Shown: positions 15,549-24,804 of the stretch, in pieces
Numbering within the stretch: the stretch's first letter is position 1
Layout: every line of letters begins with the position of its first letter
DNA from: Claveliimonas monacensis
Lineage (GTDB): Bacteria > Bacillota > Clostridia > Lachnospirales > Lachnospiraceae
Assembly (NCBI RefSeq): GCF_014982975.1
Contig: NZ_JADCKL010000002.1
Coordinates: 421,253 to 485,252, forward strand
DNA: 64,000 bases
Direction: 5' to 3'
Notes under the pieces: generated by a model
The model's input: only the letters and a program-made list of their open reading frames with translations
Database searches by the model: none
What the model was told of the DNA's origin: nothing
Translations under genes and position numbers: made by a program

Positions 15549-17054
15549 TTATTCCCTGAGCATGCCTTCCGCCTCATCCATCCTCTCCAGCAGCTTCTCC
15601 CGCTGCTCATCCACAAGAAGACGCTTGTTGTACTTGTAGTACATATCACAGTCATTTTCTTTCAGAAACTGGATGCTGTAGTAGTTGGTGTTGAGCTCTG
15701 TCACAAAGGACACCATCTCCTGGCTGTCGCCGAAGGCATCCTCCATAAAATAGAACGCATTGTCCAGAGCCCGGCCGGTCCGCTCCAGGAGTTCCTCCCG
15801 CTTCCGGGTCTCCTTCTCAAACTCGCTGCGCACCCGCTCAAAAGCCGCCTCCGCCTGGTCCGCGGCTGTCAGGCGCTCTTCCTTCAGAAGCTGCTGATAC
15901 CGGTCCAGCGTGTCGTTCACCTGCCGCAGCATGTGGTCCGCCTCTCTGGTGAGCTGTCCGGCGCGTCGCAGGTTCTCATAGCGCTCTGCCGCCGCCCCGG
16001 CCGCCTCTGCGAGACTGCCACAGGCTTTGTATTCTTTCAGACAGTCAAACAGTTTTGTCACGTACCGGTCAGCCAGGTAGCTGTCCCGGAACAACCCGGA
16101 AAGTTTTCCCAGTATCATCCCCACTACGCTGAGCCTCTCATCAAAGGAGGCGAACTTCAGTTTCTCCAGCATATCCCCGCTGTACTGTCCCTCCAGGATC
16201 TTCTCAAGACCGTAGTCCTTTTTATATTTTGCAAACAGCTCCAGATAATTGGCAAAATCTTTGGCGATCTTCCAGTGCTGGATATACTGGTGCACCACCT
16301 CCCGGTCCGCCTTCTTCCCCACAGCCTCGCAGGCCTTCAGGAACTCCGACAGATCTTCCCAGCCTCTGGCGGTGGCGAACATGCGGCCGTCCACCGTGGT
16401 CTCCATCCTGTAGAAATAGTCTCTCCGCAGCTCCAGGTAGGACAGAATGGCCGGGTGGATGTCCGCCTGGTAGGCGTACTCTCTCCAGACCCCATAATTT
16501 TCTTCCACGTCAATGCGCCGGATCCGGTCCAGCGTGACTGTGTCAAACTCCCGGACAGACTTATTGTACTCCGGCGGGTTACCTGCTGCCACGATGATCC
16601 ACCCCTCCGGCACTTTCTGGTTCCCAAACATCTTGCACTGGAGGAACTGGAGCATGGCCGGGGCCAGCGTCTCGGAGACACAGTTGATCTCATCGATGAA
16701 AAGGATGCCCTCCGCAAGGCCGGTCTCCTCCATCTTATCGTAGACTGAGGCTATGATCTCGCTCATGGTGTACTCTGTGACAGAATAGGTCCTTCCGCCA
16801 TAGACCTTCTCCCGGATAAAGGGAAGGCCGATGGCGCTCTGCCGGGTGTGGTGGGTGATGGTGTAGGACACAAGCCCGATCCCGCACTCTCTGGCGATCT
16901 GTTCCATGATCTGCGTCTTACCTATGCCCGGCGGGCCCATGAGAAGGATGGGCCTCTGCCGGACAGCCGGGATCATATACTCCCCGTAAGCGTCCTTTTT
17001 CAGATATGCCTCTATGGAGTCTTCAATTTCCTGTTTGGCTCTCTTTATATCCAT
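15549..17054 (-). CDS. MoxR-type AAA+ ATPase
   Basis: A 501-aa AAA+ protein: Walker A GPPGIGKT (about residue 40), Walker B GILFIDEINCV (about 118), sensor region IIVAAGNPPEYNKS and arginine-finger loop LDRIRRIDV. Residues 340-500 are an added helical, partly coiled-coil domain (AERYENLRRAGQLTREADHML, FEKETRKREELLERTG) not found in short MoxR proteins. MoxR ATPases work as chaperones with VWA-domain partners; the next gene upstream encodes one and overlaps by ten bases. The substrate is unknown. Confidence 0.88.
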   Translation of the reverse strand: MDIKRAKQEIEDSIEAYLKKDAYGEYMIPAVRQRPILLMGPPGIGKTQIMEQIARECGIGLVSYTITHHTRQSAIGLPFIREKVYGGRTYSVTEYTMSEIIASVYDKMEETGLAEGILFIDEINCVSETLAPAMLQFLQCKMFGNQKVPEGWIIVAAGNPPEYNKSVREFDTVTLDRIRRIDVEENYGVWREYAYQADIHPAILSYLELRRDYFYRMETTVDGRMFATARGWEDLSEFLKACEAVGKKADREVVHQYIQHWKIAKDFANYLELFAKYKKDYGLEKILEGQYSGDMLEKLKFASFDERLSVVGMILGKLSGLFRDSYLADRYVTKLFDCLKEYKACGSLAEAAGAAAERYENLRRAGQLTREADHMLRQVNDTLDRYQQLLKEERLTAADQAEAAFERVRSEFEKETRKREELLERTGRALDNAFYFMEDAFGDSQEMVSFVTELNTNYYSIQFLKENDCDMYYKYNKRLLVDEQREKLLERMDEAEGMLRE

Positions 17055-18406
17055 GCTGTATCTCCTTTTTCTTCCGACTTTCCGCCGGACATATTCTCAA
17101 TCTCTTCTTCCTCCAGAACCAGTTTGATGGCCCAGGGCGGCACGTCCCTGTCCTCGTAGTCCTCCTCCAGGAAGACAAAGGCTGTCTCGTAAGGAGGCAT
17201 TTTTGCCGGGTAGATCCCCTGCCCGTCTGTGAAATAGATAAGTCCCTTCAGCTGCTGGAATTCATGCCTCTCAAGCAGCTCATTTACATAGGCAAAGGCA
17301 GGCCTGAAATCGGTCCCTCCCTCCCCCTTGAGCTCCAGCTGGTCCATATACTCCCGCAGTTCTTCCCGGCAGGTGACCTTCCGGTCCGACTGGACTGTGT
17401 CATCACACTGGATGATATGGATGTTCACTTTGTGAAAGAAGCTGTCCTGCTCACTCAGGACCCCGTAAGTCTCCTCCAGGAACTTTTTCACCAGTTCCCC
17501 GGAGCAGGACATGGAGGTGTCGATGACGATCACAAACTCTTCGATCTTCTTCGTCTCCTTCCACTCCTGGGGCTCAATGAGGGGCATGTTCCCGTACAGA
17601 GAAAGACCGTAGCTGTAAAACACATAGTCAAAGGAGTCCTGGTCAATGGACATCTCCTCTTTGAGGACCGCAAATTTCCGCAGAAATTCCCGATAGTCAA
17701 ATCGCTCCTTATTTTCTACCTTCACCTGGCCCAGCAGATCCCCCGCCGAAGAGGAGGCCTCCTTTGAGAATGTCTCCATCTCGGTCTCCAGCCGTTCGCT
17801 CTGATCCCGCCAACGGTTCTCGATCTCCTGCTTTCTCTCCAGGTCTTCATCCTCCGGCCAGTATTGGTGGCTGTCCACAAAAAATTCTCTCTCCAGGTCT
17901 GCCAGCCTGCGCTCCGGCAGATCCCACCGCTCCAGGCTTCCGTAGATCTTCTGCGCAGTCAGCACCTTCATCTCTTCTCTCAGCTTCCGGTACGTCTCCT
18001 GGCGCAGCCAGGATTTCCCTCTTCTCACAGTCCGTATATACATACTGTCCGTGATAGATTCAGCCGCTATGTCGCAGGCCAGATCCCACAGTCTTCTGTC
18101 CCTGCCATCCCTCCCGATGAGGTGGCGGAACAGGCAATGGAGCACCATGTGCAGGTACAGCCGGCACATGTCCACTCTGTTCTCCTTGTAGAGTCCGCCT
18201 ATGCGCCCCGGATGATAATAGATGACAAATCCGTCCGTGGCCGCCGGCTCCGCCGACAGATCCATCACATAGGAAAAGCCGGAGAGGGCCACATCCAGGA
18301 ACCGCATGTTCAGATAGAGCTCATTTCTCGTAAGGACCAGGATATCCCTGCCGATCCCGGCCAGCTGTTCACTTGCAGCCTGCTGTTTTTCCCTCTGGTC
18401 TCTCAT
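17045..18406 (-). CDS. VWA-like / putative metallopeptidase-like protein (DUF2201 type)
   Basis: A 453-aa protein with an N-terminal domain like that of VWA-associated metallopeptidases (MVLHCLFRHLIG resembles an HExxH helix in which the Glu and second His are changed, and DLACDIAAE is kept) and a C-terminal VWA-like fold with a MIDAS-like motif FVIVIDTSMSCSGEL plus GEGGTDFRPAF and GLIYFTDGQGIYP. The metal-ligand DxSxS and later Thr and Asp are present. It overlaps both neighbours and is the natural partner of the MoxR ATPase. Confidence 0.85.
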   Translation of the reverse strand: MRDQREKQQAASEQLAGIGRDILVLTRNELYLNMRFLDVALSGFSYVMDLSAEPAATDGFVIYYHPGRIGGLYKENRVDMCRLYLHMVLHCLFRHLIGRDGRDRRLWDLACDIAAESITDSMYIRTVRRGKSWLRQETYRKLREEMKVLTAQKIYGSLERWDLPERRLADLEREFFVDSHQYWPEDEDLERKQEIENRWRDQSERLETEMETFSKEASSSAGDLLGQVKVENKERFDYREFLRKFAVLKEEMSIDQDSFDYVFYSYGLSLYGNMPLIEPQEWKETKKIEEFVIVIDTSMSCSGELVKKFLEETYGVLSEQDSFFHKVNIHIIQCDDTVQSDRKVTCREELREYMDQLELKGEGGTDFRPAFAYVNELLERHEFQQLKGLIYFTDGQGIYPAKMPPYETAFVFLEEDYEDRDVPPWAIKLVLEEEEIENMSGGKSEEKGDTAWI

Positions 18407-19326
18407 AGTTCAAACACCTTTTTCTTCTTTGGAAACAGCCGCCTTCTCTCATCCATGAGAAAGCCCAGTATCTCTGTCTCCTTGTTTCCCGCTGCCGCAT
18501 CGACAGCCGCATCCAGCCCCTCCTGATCCCAGTATCCGGCCTGCCCGAAAAACCGCAGCATATGCGTGTCCTGTCTTTCTACATAGACCTTCCCCGCGCA
18601 GGACATGTGCTCCCGCAGATACGCTCCGTATCTGTCCGCCGCCTCCTTCGCCAGCTTGTAGGGCCAGCAGAGCCGCAGGGCCGCCAGCTGCAGGGCGTCC
18701 TCCTGGCTCTCCTCAGCCACCGCTCTTGGAAAAAGCCGATCATACTCCGCAAACTGCAGCTCCCGGTTATAAAAGCACTGACGGTAATCCCCGCCGGACC
18801 CGTGATAGTGGGTCTCCACGATCCGGGCCGGTGTGTTCTCCACCGCCTCCTCGTAATGCTCCGGGAACAAAAGCCTGGCCTCATCCACTCTACCGTCCTC
18901 CCTGTGATAGCGCAGCGTCACATAAAGGGCATATCGCAGTTCATCTGCAAGAAATTTCAGAGAAGATTTCTCTCCCTGGTAGTGGTCGATCCGGATCTCC
19001 CGCAGGGCACATCCACTGAAGGCTCCCGATCCCACATCCACAAGGGTGTCCGAGAAGGAAAGCATTCGCAGCCCGAAACACCTGTAAAAGCTATAGTTTC
19101 CTATTTTCTCCATGTCAATCGGCAGACGGACCTCCCGGGCCCGGGTCCGCGCAAAGGCGTAGGGAGCCGCCCAACGGACCGGCTCCCCCTCTATCTCATC
19201 TGGAATGCGGATCTCCTCTGTGTCCGCCGCCCGCTCCAGCAGGATACCTTCCGGCTCCCGCCTGTACTGCGCTCCATCCAGGATGATCTCATTTTTTTCT
19301 GAATTTCTCTCTGTCTCTATCATCAC
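18403..19326 (-). CDS. Leucine-rich-repeat (BspA-like) protein in the MoxR operon
   Basis: A 307-aa protein whose residues 35-115 hold three or four BspA-type repeats (IRIPDEIEGEPV, YAFARTRAREVRLPIDMEKIGNYSFY, FSDTLVDVGSGAFSGCALREIRI). The rest is helical and resembles no family I know; cysteine, Trp and Tyr are frequent. It has no signal peptide, so it is cytosolic, unusual for BspA repeats, which are mostly on the surface. ATGA overlaps join it to the VWA gene and to the DUF3783 gene, so it belongs to the same system, perhaps as the target-recognition part. Confidence 0.75.
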   Translation of the reverse strand: MMIETERNSEKNEIILDGAQYRREPEGILLERAADTEEIRIPDEIEGEPVRWAAPYAFARTRAREVRLPIDMEKIGNYSFYRCFGLRMLSFSDTLVDVGSGAFSGCALREIRIDHYQGEKSSLKFLADELRYALYVTLRYHREDGRVDEARLLFPEHYEEAVENTPARIVETHYHGSGGDYRQCFYNRELQFAEYDRLFPRAVAEESQEDALQLAALRLCWPYKLAKEAADRYGAYLREHMSCAGKVYVERQDTHMLRFFGQAGYWDQEGLDAAVDAAAGNKETEILGFLMDERRRLFPKKKKVFEL

Positions 19327-19733
19327 TCTTTTTTCTGCTCTTTCTGTTCCCGGATCTGCTTCTGGACCGCCTCATGCTCGCGCACCAGCTCATCGTGAAG
19401 TTCCAGGGAATTCCAGTTCATGTTGGTGGGCGTCAGGGCCGCCTTCAGAGGAATCTGAATCCCCTCCTTGCGGAAGTAGGCCAGCATCTGGTTCATCTGG
19501 GCGTCTGTCAGGTTGCAGATGACCAGCATCTCCTCTCCAAAGCCTTCCCCCTCGTAGACATCCCCGCTCCTCTCCATTCCGGCCACTCCCGACAGAGCGC
19601 CGACCGGCTGTAGGTAGTCCTCCTTCTCCACACTCCGGATCTTAATACCCATGAGTACGAAAATAAATTTCACTTTATCTGTTCTTGCTTTATCTGTAAA
19701 ATTGTATAACAACACGCTTCCTCTTACTGCCAT
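19323..19733 (-). CDS. DUF3783-type small protein, first gene of the MoxR operon
   Basis: A 136-aa soluble protein with the DUF3783 pattern: EEMLVICNLTDAQMNQMLAYFRKEGIQIPLKAALTPTNMNW followed by a charged tail rich in Glu, Gln and Lys. Function unknown. Its stop overlaps the LRR start (TGATG). The upstream GGAG is rather far from the ATG, so the start is less certain. Confidence 0.75.
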   Translation of the reverse strand: MAVRGSVLLYNFTDKARTDKVKFIFVLMGIKIRSVEKEDYLQPVGALSGVAGMERSGDVYEGEGFGEEMLVICNLTDAQMNQMLAYFRKEGIQIPLKAALTPTNMNWNSLELHDELVREHEAVQKQIREQKEQKKE

Positions 19734-19847
19734 GATCTTCCGTCTCTCCTTTCTGTGTCTACCATATCATGTATGGTCTCCTCTAATAGTATAGCAGATA
19801 TAGGCAGTGTATGACTAGTGTTGTTTTTCGGCGCAAAAAGTAAAGGC

Positions 19848-19906
19848 CGGGTACACCTGGAAACTGTTCTGCTCCAGAGTGTACACCAGCCCTTTCTTCT
19901 CATTCT
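19848..19906 (-). terminator. Probable terminator after the Rpn-type gene
   Basis: An imperfect inverted repeat around GGGTACACCTGGA and TCCAGAGTGTACACC, flanked by AAAG and CTTT, lies just 3' of the minus-strand Rpn gene. The T-run is weak, so the call is tentative. Confidence 0.4.
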
Positions 19907-19914
19907 CTTTTGTC

Positions 19915-20895
19915 TCAGGCCCAGTACTTTTCCATGCACTCCCGAACCTTCTCTTGGGAAACTGTAAACTTTTCGCACACTTTCTTCTCTGTCACTTCCC
20001 GTGTTTGCCCCAGCTCCCGGCAGATCTCCACAAGCGCCTGTATTCCCTGTTCCATTCCGTTGTCAACGCCCTTCTGGTACAGATCATCCAATGCTTTACA
20101 CATGTTCACCGTTCCCTCCTTTCTGTCGTACCCTTCTTTCATGCCTTCCATCACATTTCCTGCATGCAGCAGTTCTCTTACTGCGCGGTAGGTATCCACG
20201 TCTACATTCTGAAAATACTCCCTGTGTCTATCCACATATTTTTGAAGTTCTCCCATATCTTCCCTATATTTTAGCATACCGAAAATGAGCTGTAAATCAC
20301 TGGTAAACTTTTCAATCTTCCCGATTTTTCCCACATCCACCAGATTGATACGGTAATCCGGCACATACTTTTCCAGCATTTTCCAAATCTGTTCTTTCCA
20401 TCCTTCCGGAAACATATCATAGAGATTCCTGCTGCCGTCCCACTCGTCCTCCCCGTAGTACAACACAAGTGTAATGACAGGGCAGATTCTGTCCTCTTTG
20501 CGCATGCCGGATAGAAACTCTTCCCCTGTCATTTTCCCCACCCCCGCTTTTCCTCTGTTGTTCTCACGAATCCGGCGAATCTGTTCTGTATAAGAGAGAC
20601 TGTCATAGAGCATATTGCGGACCGGCATGGCATAATGGATGCCGGATTGGCTCTCGCAGGCCAGCATGGCCAAATAGGGACCTTTCTTCCACTGCATAAC
20701 AATATCCCGGTACCTTTGTACCTGCCTCTCTTTCTCCCCCTTGTCCGGTACGAGAATATCCGACTCTCCCCGTGCCTCCTCCAGCTCCTCCGGCCTGACA
20801 ATCTGCTCTCCGCCAAAAACGACTCCATTGAACAGATCCGCAAATCTGCCCCTGTCCCGCATCCAGTGATTAACAGCCGTACTGCTTTTCCCCAT
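19915..20895 (-). CDS. Rpn/YhgA-type PD-(D/E)XK nuclease
   Basis: A 326-aa protein of the recombination-promoting nuclease / putative transposase family, common in many copies in Lachnospiraceae. It begins with a small N-terminal helix (NHWMRDRGRFADLFNGVVFGG), where DLFN is the family hallmark; the nuclease core includes YLAMLACESQSGIHYAMP with the Glu-x-Gln catalytic motif, and VITLVLYYGEDEWDG, then MFPEGW. The C-terminus is coiled (ALDDLYQKGVDNGMEQGIQALV). The start at 20895 uses AGGAGG seven bases upstream. Standalone gene. Confidence 0.88.
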   Translation of the reverse strand: MGKSSTAVNHWMRDRGRFADLFNGVVFGGEQIVRPEELEEARGESDILVPDKGEKERQVQRYRDIVMQWKKGPYLAMLACESQSGIHYAMPVRNMLYDSLSYTEQIRRIRENNRGKAGVGKMTGEEFLSGMRKEDRICPVITLVLYYGEDEWDGSRNLYDMFPEGWKEQIWKMLEKYVPDYRINLVDVGKIGKIEKFTSDLQLIFGMLKYREDMGELQKYVDRHREYFQNVDVDTYRAVRELLHAGNVMEGMKEGYDRKEGTVNMCKALDDLYQKGVDNGMEQGIQALVEICRELGQTREVTEKKVCEKFTVSQEKVRECMEKYWA

Positions 20896-21091
20896 AAGCA
20901 TACCTCCTTTTTGGTTGTTGTTTTCGTCAAATGGAACCTGTGGCAGATTCTGCCAGAAAATTCCGAAGTGCATCCGCTCTGTAGAAAAGCGGACCAAACT
21001 GACCAGGCGATTTGAAACATTCCGCCTGTTATAGATATGGAAAACTATAACACTCCCTTTTTCCGGAGTCAATATACAAAATACACATAAA

Positions 21092-21151
21092 AAAACAGGT
21101 ATTAACCCACATAAACACGCCTGTCATTTATGCATAGTTAATACCTGTTTT
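21092..21151 (-). terminator. Long inverted repeat, terminator of the sugar kinase gene
   Basis: AAAACAGGTATTAAC (21092-21106) and GTTAATACCTGTTTT (21137-21151) form a perfect 15-bp stem with a 30-base loop. T-runs flank it on both strands. Confidence 0.75.
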
Positions 21152-21191
21152 ATTTATCAAAATTTTCCGGAGAAATCTCTGCAAGCCCCGC

Positions 21192-22307
21192 CTACATATA
21201 CTTTCTCACAATAGCCTGCATAGTGTGCCACTTCTGCTCCATGTCCTCCACCAGTTTAAACTGGGTTCTGCACCGGTCCAGATTGTGGTCTTTTCTGTGG
21301 ATCTTGAAGTAGGTGTCACCCTGAAGATAGTCTGTAAGGAAGCGCATGCCGCACTCGTAAGTCATGGTTTTGGCTCCCATGGGAAGCTCCAGGATCTCAC
21401 GCTCTGTCAGTTTGCCGCCGCATCCTTCGATGAAACCTCTCGCATAGATGTCAAACAGTTCCATGCTGCAGGACACCAGGCTTAAATCCCTCTCATCCTC
21501 GGCAGCGGTGCTGGCCCCAAAGCGGATAGAGTCACCGAAATCATTCATGGCCAGGCCCGGCATAACCGTATCCAGGTCAATGACACAGATGCCCTTTCCT
21601 GTCTTGTCGTCGATCATAATGTTGTTCAACTTTGTGTCATTGTGTGTGACACGCAGGGGCAGCTCGCCCTTCTCCTGCATTTCGCTGAAATAATTGGCAA
21701 TGGATTTCTCCCTGGCACGGACAAACTCGATCTCTTTTTCCACAGTCGCGGCCCGGCCCATCACGTCGTCCTTTACAGCCTGCTCGAACACGGCAAAGCG
21801 GGCTCTTGTGTCGTGGAATCCCTCGATGGTCTCATGGAGTGTCTCTGCCGGGAAATCTGCCAGAAGACGCTGGAAATTTCCAAATGCCACGGCGCTCTGG
21901 TAGAAGTCTGCCGGCTTTTCTACTTTATCATAGCTGGTTGCGCCGGTGATGAACTTGTAGGATCTCCAGTAGTTCCCATCCTCGTCTTTATAGTAAGGTT
22001 TTCCATCCTTTGCAGGGATCACGTTCAGTGTCTCTCTCTCCGGGTCTCCCCCGTTCTCCGCGATCCGCTCCTTCAGGTAGGTGGTGACGTTGATAATGTT
22101 CTCCATCAGCTCCGCCGGCTTTGTAAAGACTTCGCTGTTCATTCTCTGGAGGATCACTTTCAGCCTTCCCATCTCACCGATGGAATAGGAGAGCAGATAT
22201 GTGTCGTTGATGTGTCCGCTCCCGTAAGGCCTGCAGTCTGTCAATGTCCCTTCAAACTTAAAATTGTTTATCGCGTTCTGGATTTTTTCCTGTGTTAATT
22301 CCTTCAT
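21192..22307 (-). CDS. Phosphotransferase (aminoglycoside-kinase fold), NahK-like
   Basis: A 371-aa sugar kinase with the APH/choline kinase fold, closest by motif memory to N-acetylhexosamine 1-kinase: YGSGHINDTYLLS nucleotide loop, catalytic LPLRVTHNDTKLNNIMID (HND-x4-N) and metal-binding ICVIDLDTVMPGLAMNDFGD, then TMTYECGMRFLTDYL. NahK phosphorylates GalNAc/GlcNAc released from lacto-N-biose or galacto-N-biose. No other Leloir or LNB gene is nearby, so the substrate is uncertain. ATG 22307 follows AGGAGGG. Confidence 0.82.
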   Translation of the reverse strand: MKELTQEKIQNAINNFKFEGTLTDCRPYGSGHINDTYLLSYSIGEMGRLKVILQRMNSEVFTKPAELMENIINVTTYLKERIAENGGDPERETLNVIPAKDGKPYYKDEDGNYWRSYKFITGATSYDKVEKPADFYQSAVAFGNFQRLLADFPAETLHETIEGFHDTRARFAVFEQAVKDDVMGRAATVEKEIEFVRAREKSIANYFSEMQEKGELPLRVTHNDTKLNNIMIDDKTGKGICVIDLDTVMPGLAMNDFGDSIRFGASTAAEDERDLSLVSCSMELFDIYARGFIEGCGGKLTEREILELPMGAKTMTYECGMRFLTDYLQGDTYFKIHRKDHNLDRCRTQFKLVEDMEQKWHTMQAIVRKYM

Positions 22308-22437
22308 ATTTTTCTTCCCTCCTGGAAATAAAATGTCTTCTCGTTCTGTCTGGGACAATTGTAATATAAAGGAATATGGAAATCTTTATCTGATATTTTT
22401 CTTATTTTGCATTATCTGCACAGGCTTCCGGACTTTG

Positions 22438-23298
22438 CTACTCGTTTGGCTTCTGGTAAAATTTCCCCGACACCTGCTCTGTCTTCATGATATTGATAAA
22501 GGTATGGGGATCTGCCTGCTTAATGGCCTGGATCACTTTTTTGCTCTCAGCGCTGGAGACCACGGAGTACACGATCTTCCTCTCCCGGTCTTCATAGGCC
22601 CCCTGCCCTTCGATGATCGTGGCGCCGTGGTTCGTCGTGGCAAAGATGGCCTCGTACACCTCTTCCGCTTTGTTGGTCACTGCAAGCAGGGTCTCCTGCT
22701 GGTATTTCTTGTAGAGCATGTGCAGGACCTGGGTGGACGTGTACTGAAAGATGATCGAGTACAGCGCCTTATCCCATCCAAACAGAACGCCTGCCGCCGC
22801 CAGGATCAGCACATTCAGACCCAGCACCATATTCCAGGAGTCGATGCCCTTCTTCTCTGACAGAAAGATGGCGATAAAGTCTGTCCCTCCTGTGGTGGCG
22901 TTCATATGGAGGCACAGGCTGATCACAAACCCGTTGATCAGTCCGCCGAAAATACTGATAAGAAGCGTGTCATAGGTGATCACATATCCGGGCAGGATAT
23001 CGGTCAGAACACTGGTGAGCACGATCATCAGGCAGGAATACAGGGTAAACTTCTTCCCTATATAGCGGAAGCCGATGTAGACCGGAACCGCGTTCAGCGC
23101 CACGTTGACTACCGTGTAGGGGATCTCCACATGAAAAAACATGTCCCCCGCTCTCTGTATCAGAAGCGCCAGCCCTGTGGCGCCGCCCGGATAGAGGCCT
23201 CCTGTCCGGACAAATGATTTGATGTTCAGTGCCATAATGACTGCCGCTATGCAGACAACAATAATCCTCTTTATATCCTCTTTTGGTTCAAACTTCAT
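22438..23298 (-). CDS. YitT-family membrane protein
   Basis: A 286-aa protein with five to six transmembrane segments over residues 10-200 (VCIAAVIMALNIKSFV, the GGLYPGGATGLALLI loop, LISIFGGLINGFVISLCL) and a C-terminal soluble DUF2179 domain (AVTNKAEEVYEAIF, HGATIIEGQGAY, RKIVYSVVSS). This is the standard YitT layout. Family function is unknown; a transport role is suspected. It is followed downstream by the sugar kinase, 130 bases away. Confidence 0.9.
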   Translation of the reverse strand: MKFEPKEDIKRIIVVCIAAVIMALNIKSFVRTGGLYPGGATGLALLIQRAGDMFFHVEIPYTVVNVALNAVPVYIGFRYIGKKFTLYSCLMIVLTSVLTDILPGYVITYDTLLISIFGGLINGFVISLCLHMNATTGGTDFIAIFLSEKKGIDSWNMVLGLNVLILAAAGVLFGWDKALYSIIFQYTSTQVLHMLYKKYQQETLLAVTNKAEEVYEAIFATTNHGATIIEGQGAYEDRERKIVYSVVSSAESKKVIQAIKQADPHTFINIMKTEQVSGKFYQKPNE

Positions 23299-23337
23299 AA
23301 CTGTTTCCTCTCGTAGACTCTCCCTCTGTATTCTTAT

Positions 23338-24114
23338 TTAATTTCTCCCGTGGGTCTGGACGTAGGCTGTCAACGCTCTTTCTATCTCCTCCATGGCATG
23401 TTCTGTCTCCTGGTCGGAGTAGGGGATGCGCCCAACGATCCGTCTCACATAGTCCTGTTCTTCCACAATGTCCAGGCTTTCCCGGAAATTGAGGTCATAA
23501 AAATAGGCCACATAGGAAACCCAGAAGTCCATCAGCGTCACTCTGTCCGAGGAGCGGATACATTTTCCCGCCAGCACATCTGCCTTGACCTTTGGCGAGA
23601 TCTTCTGTGCGCCGATCTCCTCCGCCGTGCCTCCCGCAAATGTCTCCAGGGGATCTTCCAGCTTTACCCTGCAGTTGTCCAGCTTGTCCGCATCCCGGAT
23701 CAGTCTGGCGTGAAGGAGGGTGCGGGGATCCTCCACTCCCTCCAGCACATAGTCACTGTGCTTCTCTATGGCAGTCCGGATAATGCCGTCCCATGTGTCT
23801 TCCGGGAGAAACTTGCGGATCATCCCATCCTCAAAAAGGAGTTCTGCCCCGTAGGCAGCGTGGTCCATGGTCTCTGGCAGGAAACTGTCAAATCGCTTCA
23901 GCTGCTCGAATCGGCCAATGTCATGGAGCAGCGCGATCATCCTGGCCAGCTGCGCGTCCTCCTCCCCCAGCCCCATGCGCTTTGCCAGCGCTGTGCTCTG
24001 GGCCACCACGCCGTATGTGTGGGTGATCTTCAGCTTTACTTTCCCGTCACACCTGTCGTATCCATCCAGATACTTTTCAAAAACTTCCCTGGCTCTGTTG
24101 TAATCTATTCCCAT
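23338..24114 (-). CDS. HD-domain phosphohydrolase
   Basis: A 258-aa protein with an HD metal site: His32 (KITHTYGVV), His64-Asp65 (ALLHDIGRFEQLKRF), and a later Asp in LIRDADKLDNCRV. Such proteins cleave phosphoester bonds in nucleotides or signalling molecules. The substrate is not identifiable. The gene is alone between YitT and the divergent MarR gene. Confidence 0.9.
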   Translation of the reverse strand: MGIDYNRAREVFEKYLDGYDRCDGKVKLKITHTYGVVAQSTALAKRMGLGEEDAQLARMIALLHDIGRFEQLKRFDSFLPETMDHAAYGAELLFEDGMIRKFLPEDTWDGIIRTAIEKHSDYVLEGVEDPRTLLHARLIRDADKLDNCRVKLEDPLETFAGGTAEEIGAQKISPKVKADVLAGKCIRSSDRVTLMDFWVSYVAYFYDLNFRESLDIVEEQDYVRRIVGRIPYSDQETEHAMEEIERALTAYVQTHGRN

Positions 24115-24299
24115 TTTCTGTCTCCAAACCTATCTTTATCATTGCTCACGGTACGCTCGTCGCTTTTCGCCGCATCCTATTGTAACTCCTCTTATAGAGT
24201 AAATCAACGAAAAAGACTTCCATTTCCTTGAAATCTGCCTGGAACTGGGCTATACTTTGTCTGTACAATTGTTAAACATTTACTATTTAAGGAGTTTAT

Positions 24300-24761
24300 A
24301 TGGACAATAAGCTGCAGGAACAATTTTTTTCTTCTATGATGTGTTTTAAAAAACTGGAAGCCTCCTTTTCGCTGGCCTGTGAAATGCAGATGAACGAGAT
24401 GGCCATCCTCAGAGATATACTGGGAGGCTGCAGCTGCAGCGAAAAGTCCTGCACGAACCTGAACGTGCCAAAGATGCAGGAGCGCCTCCGGATCTCCAAG
24501 CCGGCTGTCTCCTACATCCTGAATACACTGGAAAAGAAAAATTATATTGTCCGGGAGATCGACCCCCAGGACCGCCGGAAGATCTCCATCAGCGCTACCC
24601 CGGAGGGTGTCAGTGCCGCCCGCCGCTCTGCCGAAAAATATAACCAGGCCTGGGAGGAACTTCTTCTGCAGTTCGGGGAGGATAACATGCGCCAGCTGGT
24701 TGAGCTCCTCACTTCCTTAAATGAGCTCTCCTGCTCTCTGGGACAAAAGGACAAAAAATAA
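24300..24761 (+). CDS. MarR-family regulator with an unusual cysteine cluster
   Basis: A 153-aa winged-helix regulator. The recognition helix region reads LRISKPAVSYILNTLEKKNYI and the wing IDPQDRRKISISATPEG, the standard MarR signature. Unlike most MarR proteins it carries Cys15, Cys27 and a tight Cys44, Cys46, Cys51 group (GGCSCSEKSC) between the dimer helix and the reading head, suggesting metal or redox sensing. Strong AAGGAG site. Its own promoter contains ACATTTACTATTTAAG, which resembles half of the palindrome before the mcsA-clpC genes. Confidence 0.9.
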   Translation: MDNKLQEQFFSSMMCFKKLEASFSLACEMQMNEMAILRDILGGCSCSEKSCTNLNVPKMQERLRISKPAVSYILNTLEKKNYIVREIDPQDRRKISISATPEGVSAARRSAEKYNQAWEELLLQFGEDNMRQLVELLTSLNELSCSLGQKDKK

Positions 24762-24790
24762 GAACAGCCCGGCGGGCTGTTCTTATTTTT
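24760..24790. terminator. Bidirectional terminator between marR and clpC
   Basis: AAGAACAGCCC (24760-24770) and GGGCTGTTCTT (24774-24784), loop GGC, are followed by ATTTTT. It overlaps the marR stop codon and faces the convergent clpC end. Confidence 0.85.
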
Positions 24791-24804
24791 TAAGTCCTTA
24801 TCTT

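Noticed and set aside
19724..19978. An 84-codon minus-strand frame between the Rpn and DUF3783 genes
   Set aside because: Overlaps the end of the Rpn gene in another frame and has a Cys/Arg-rich shadow composition.
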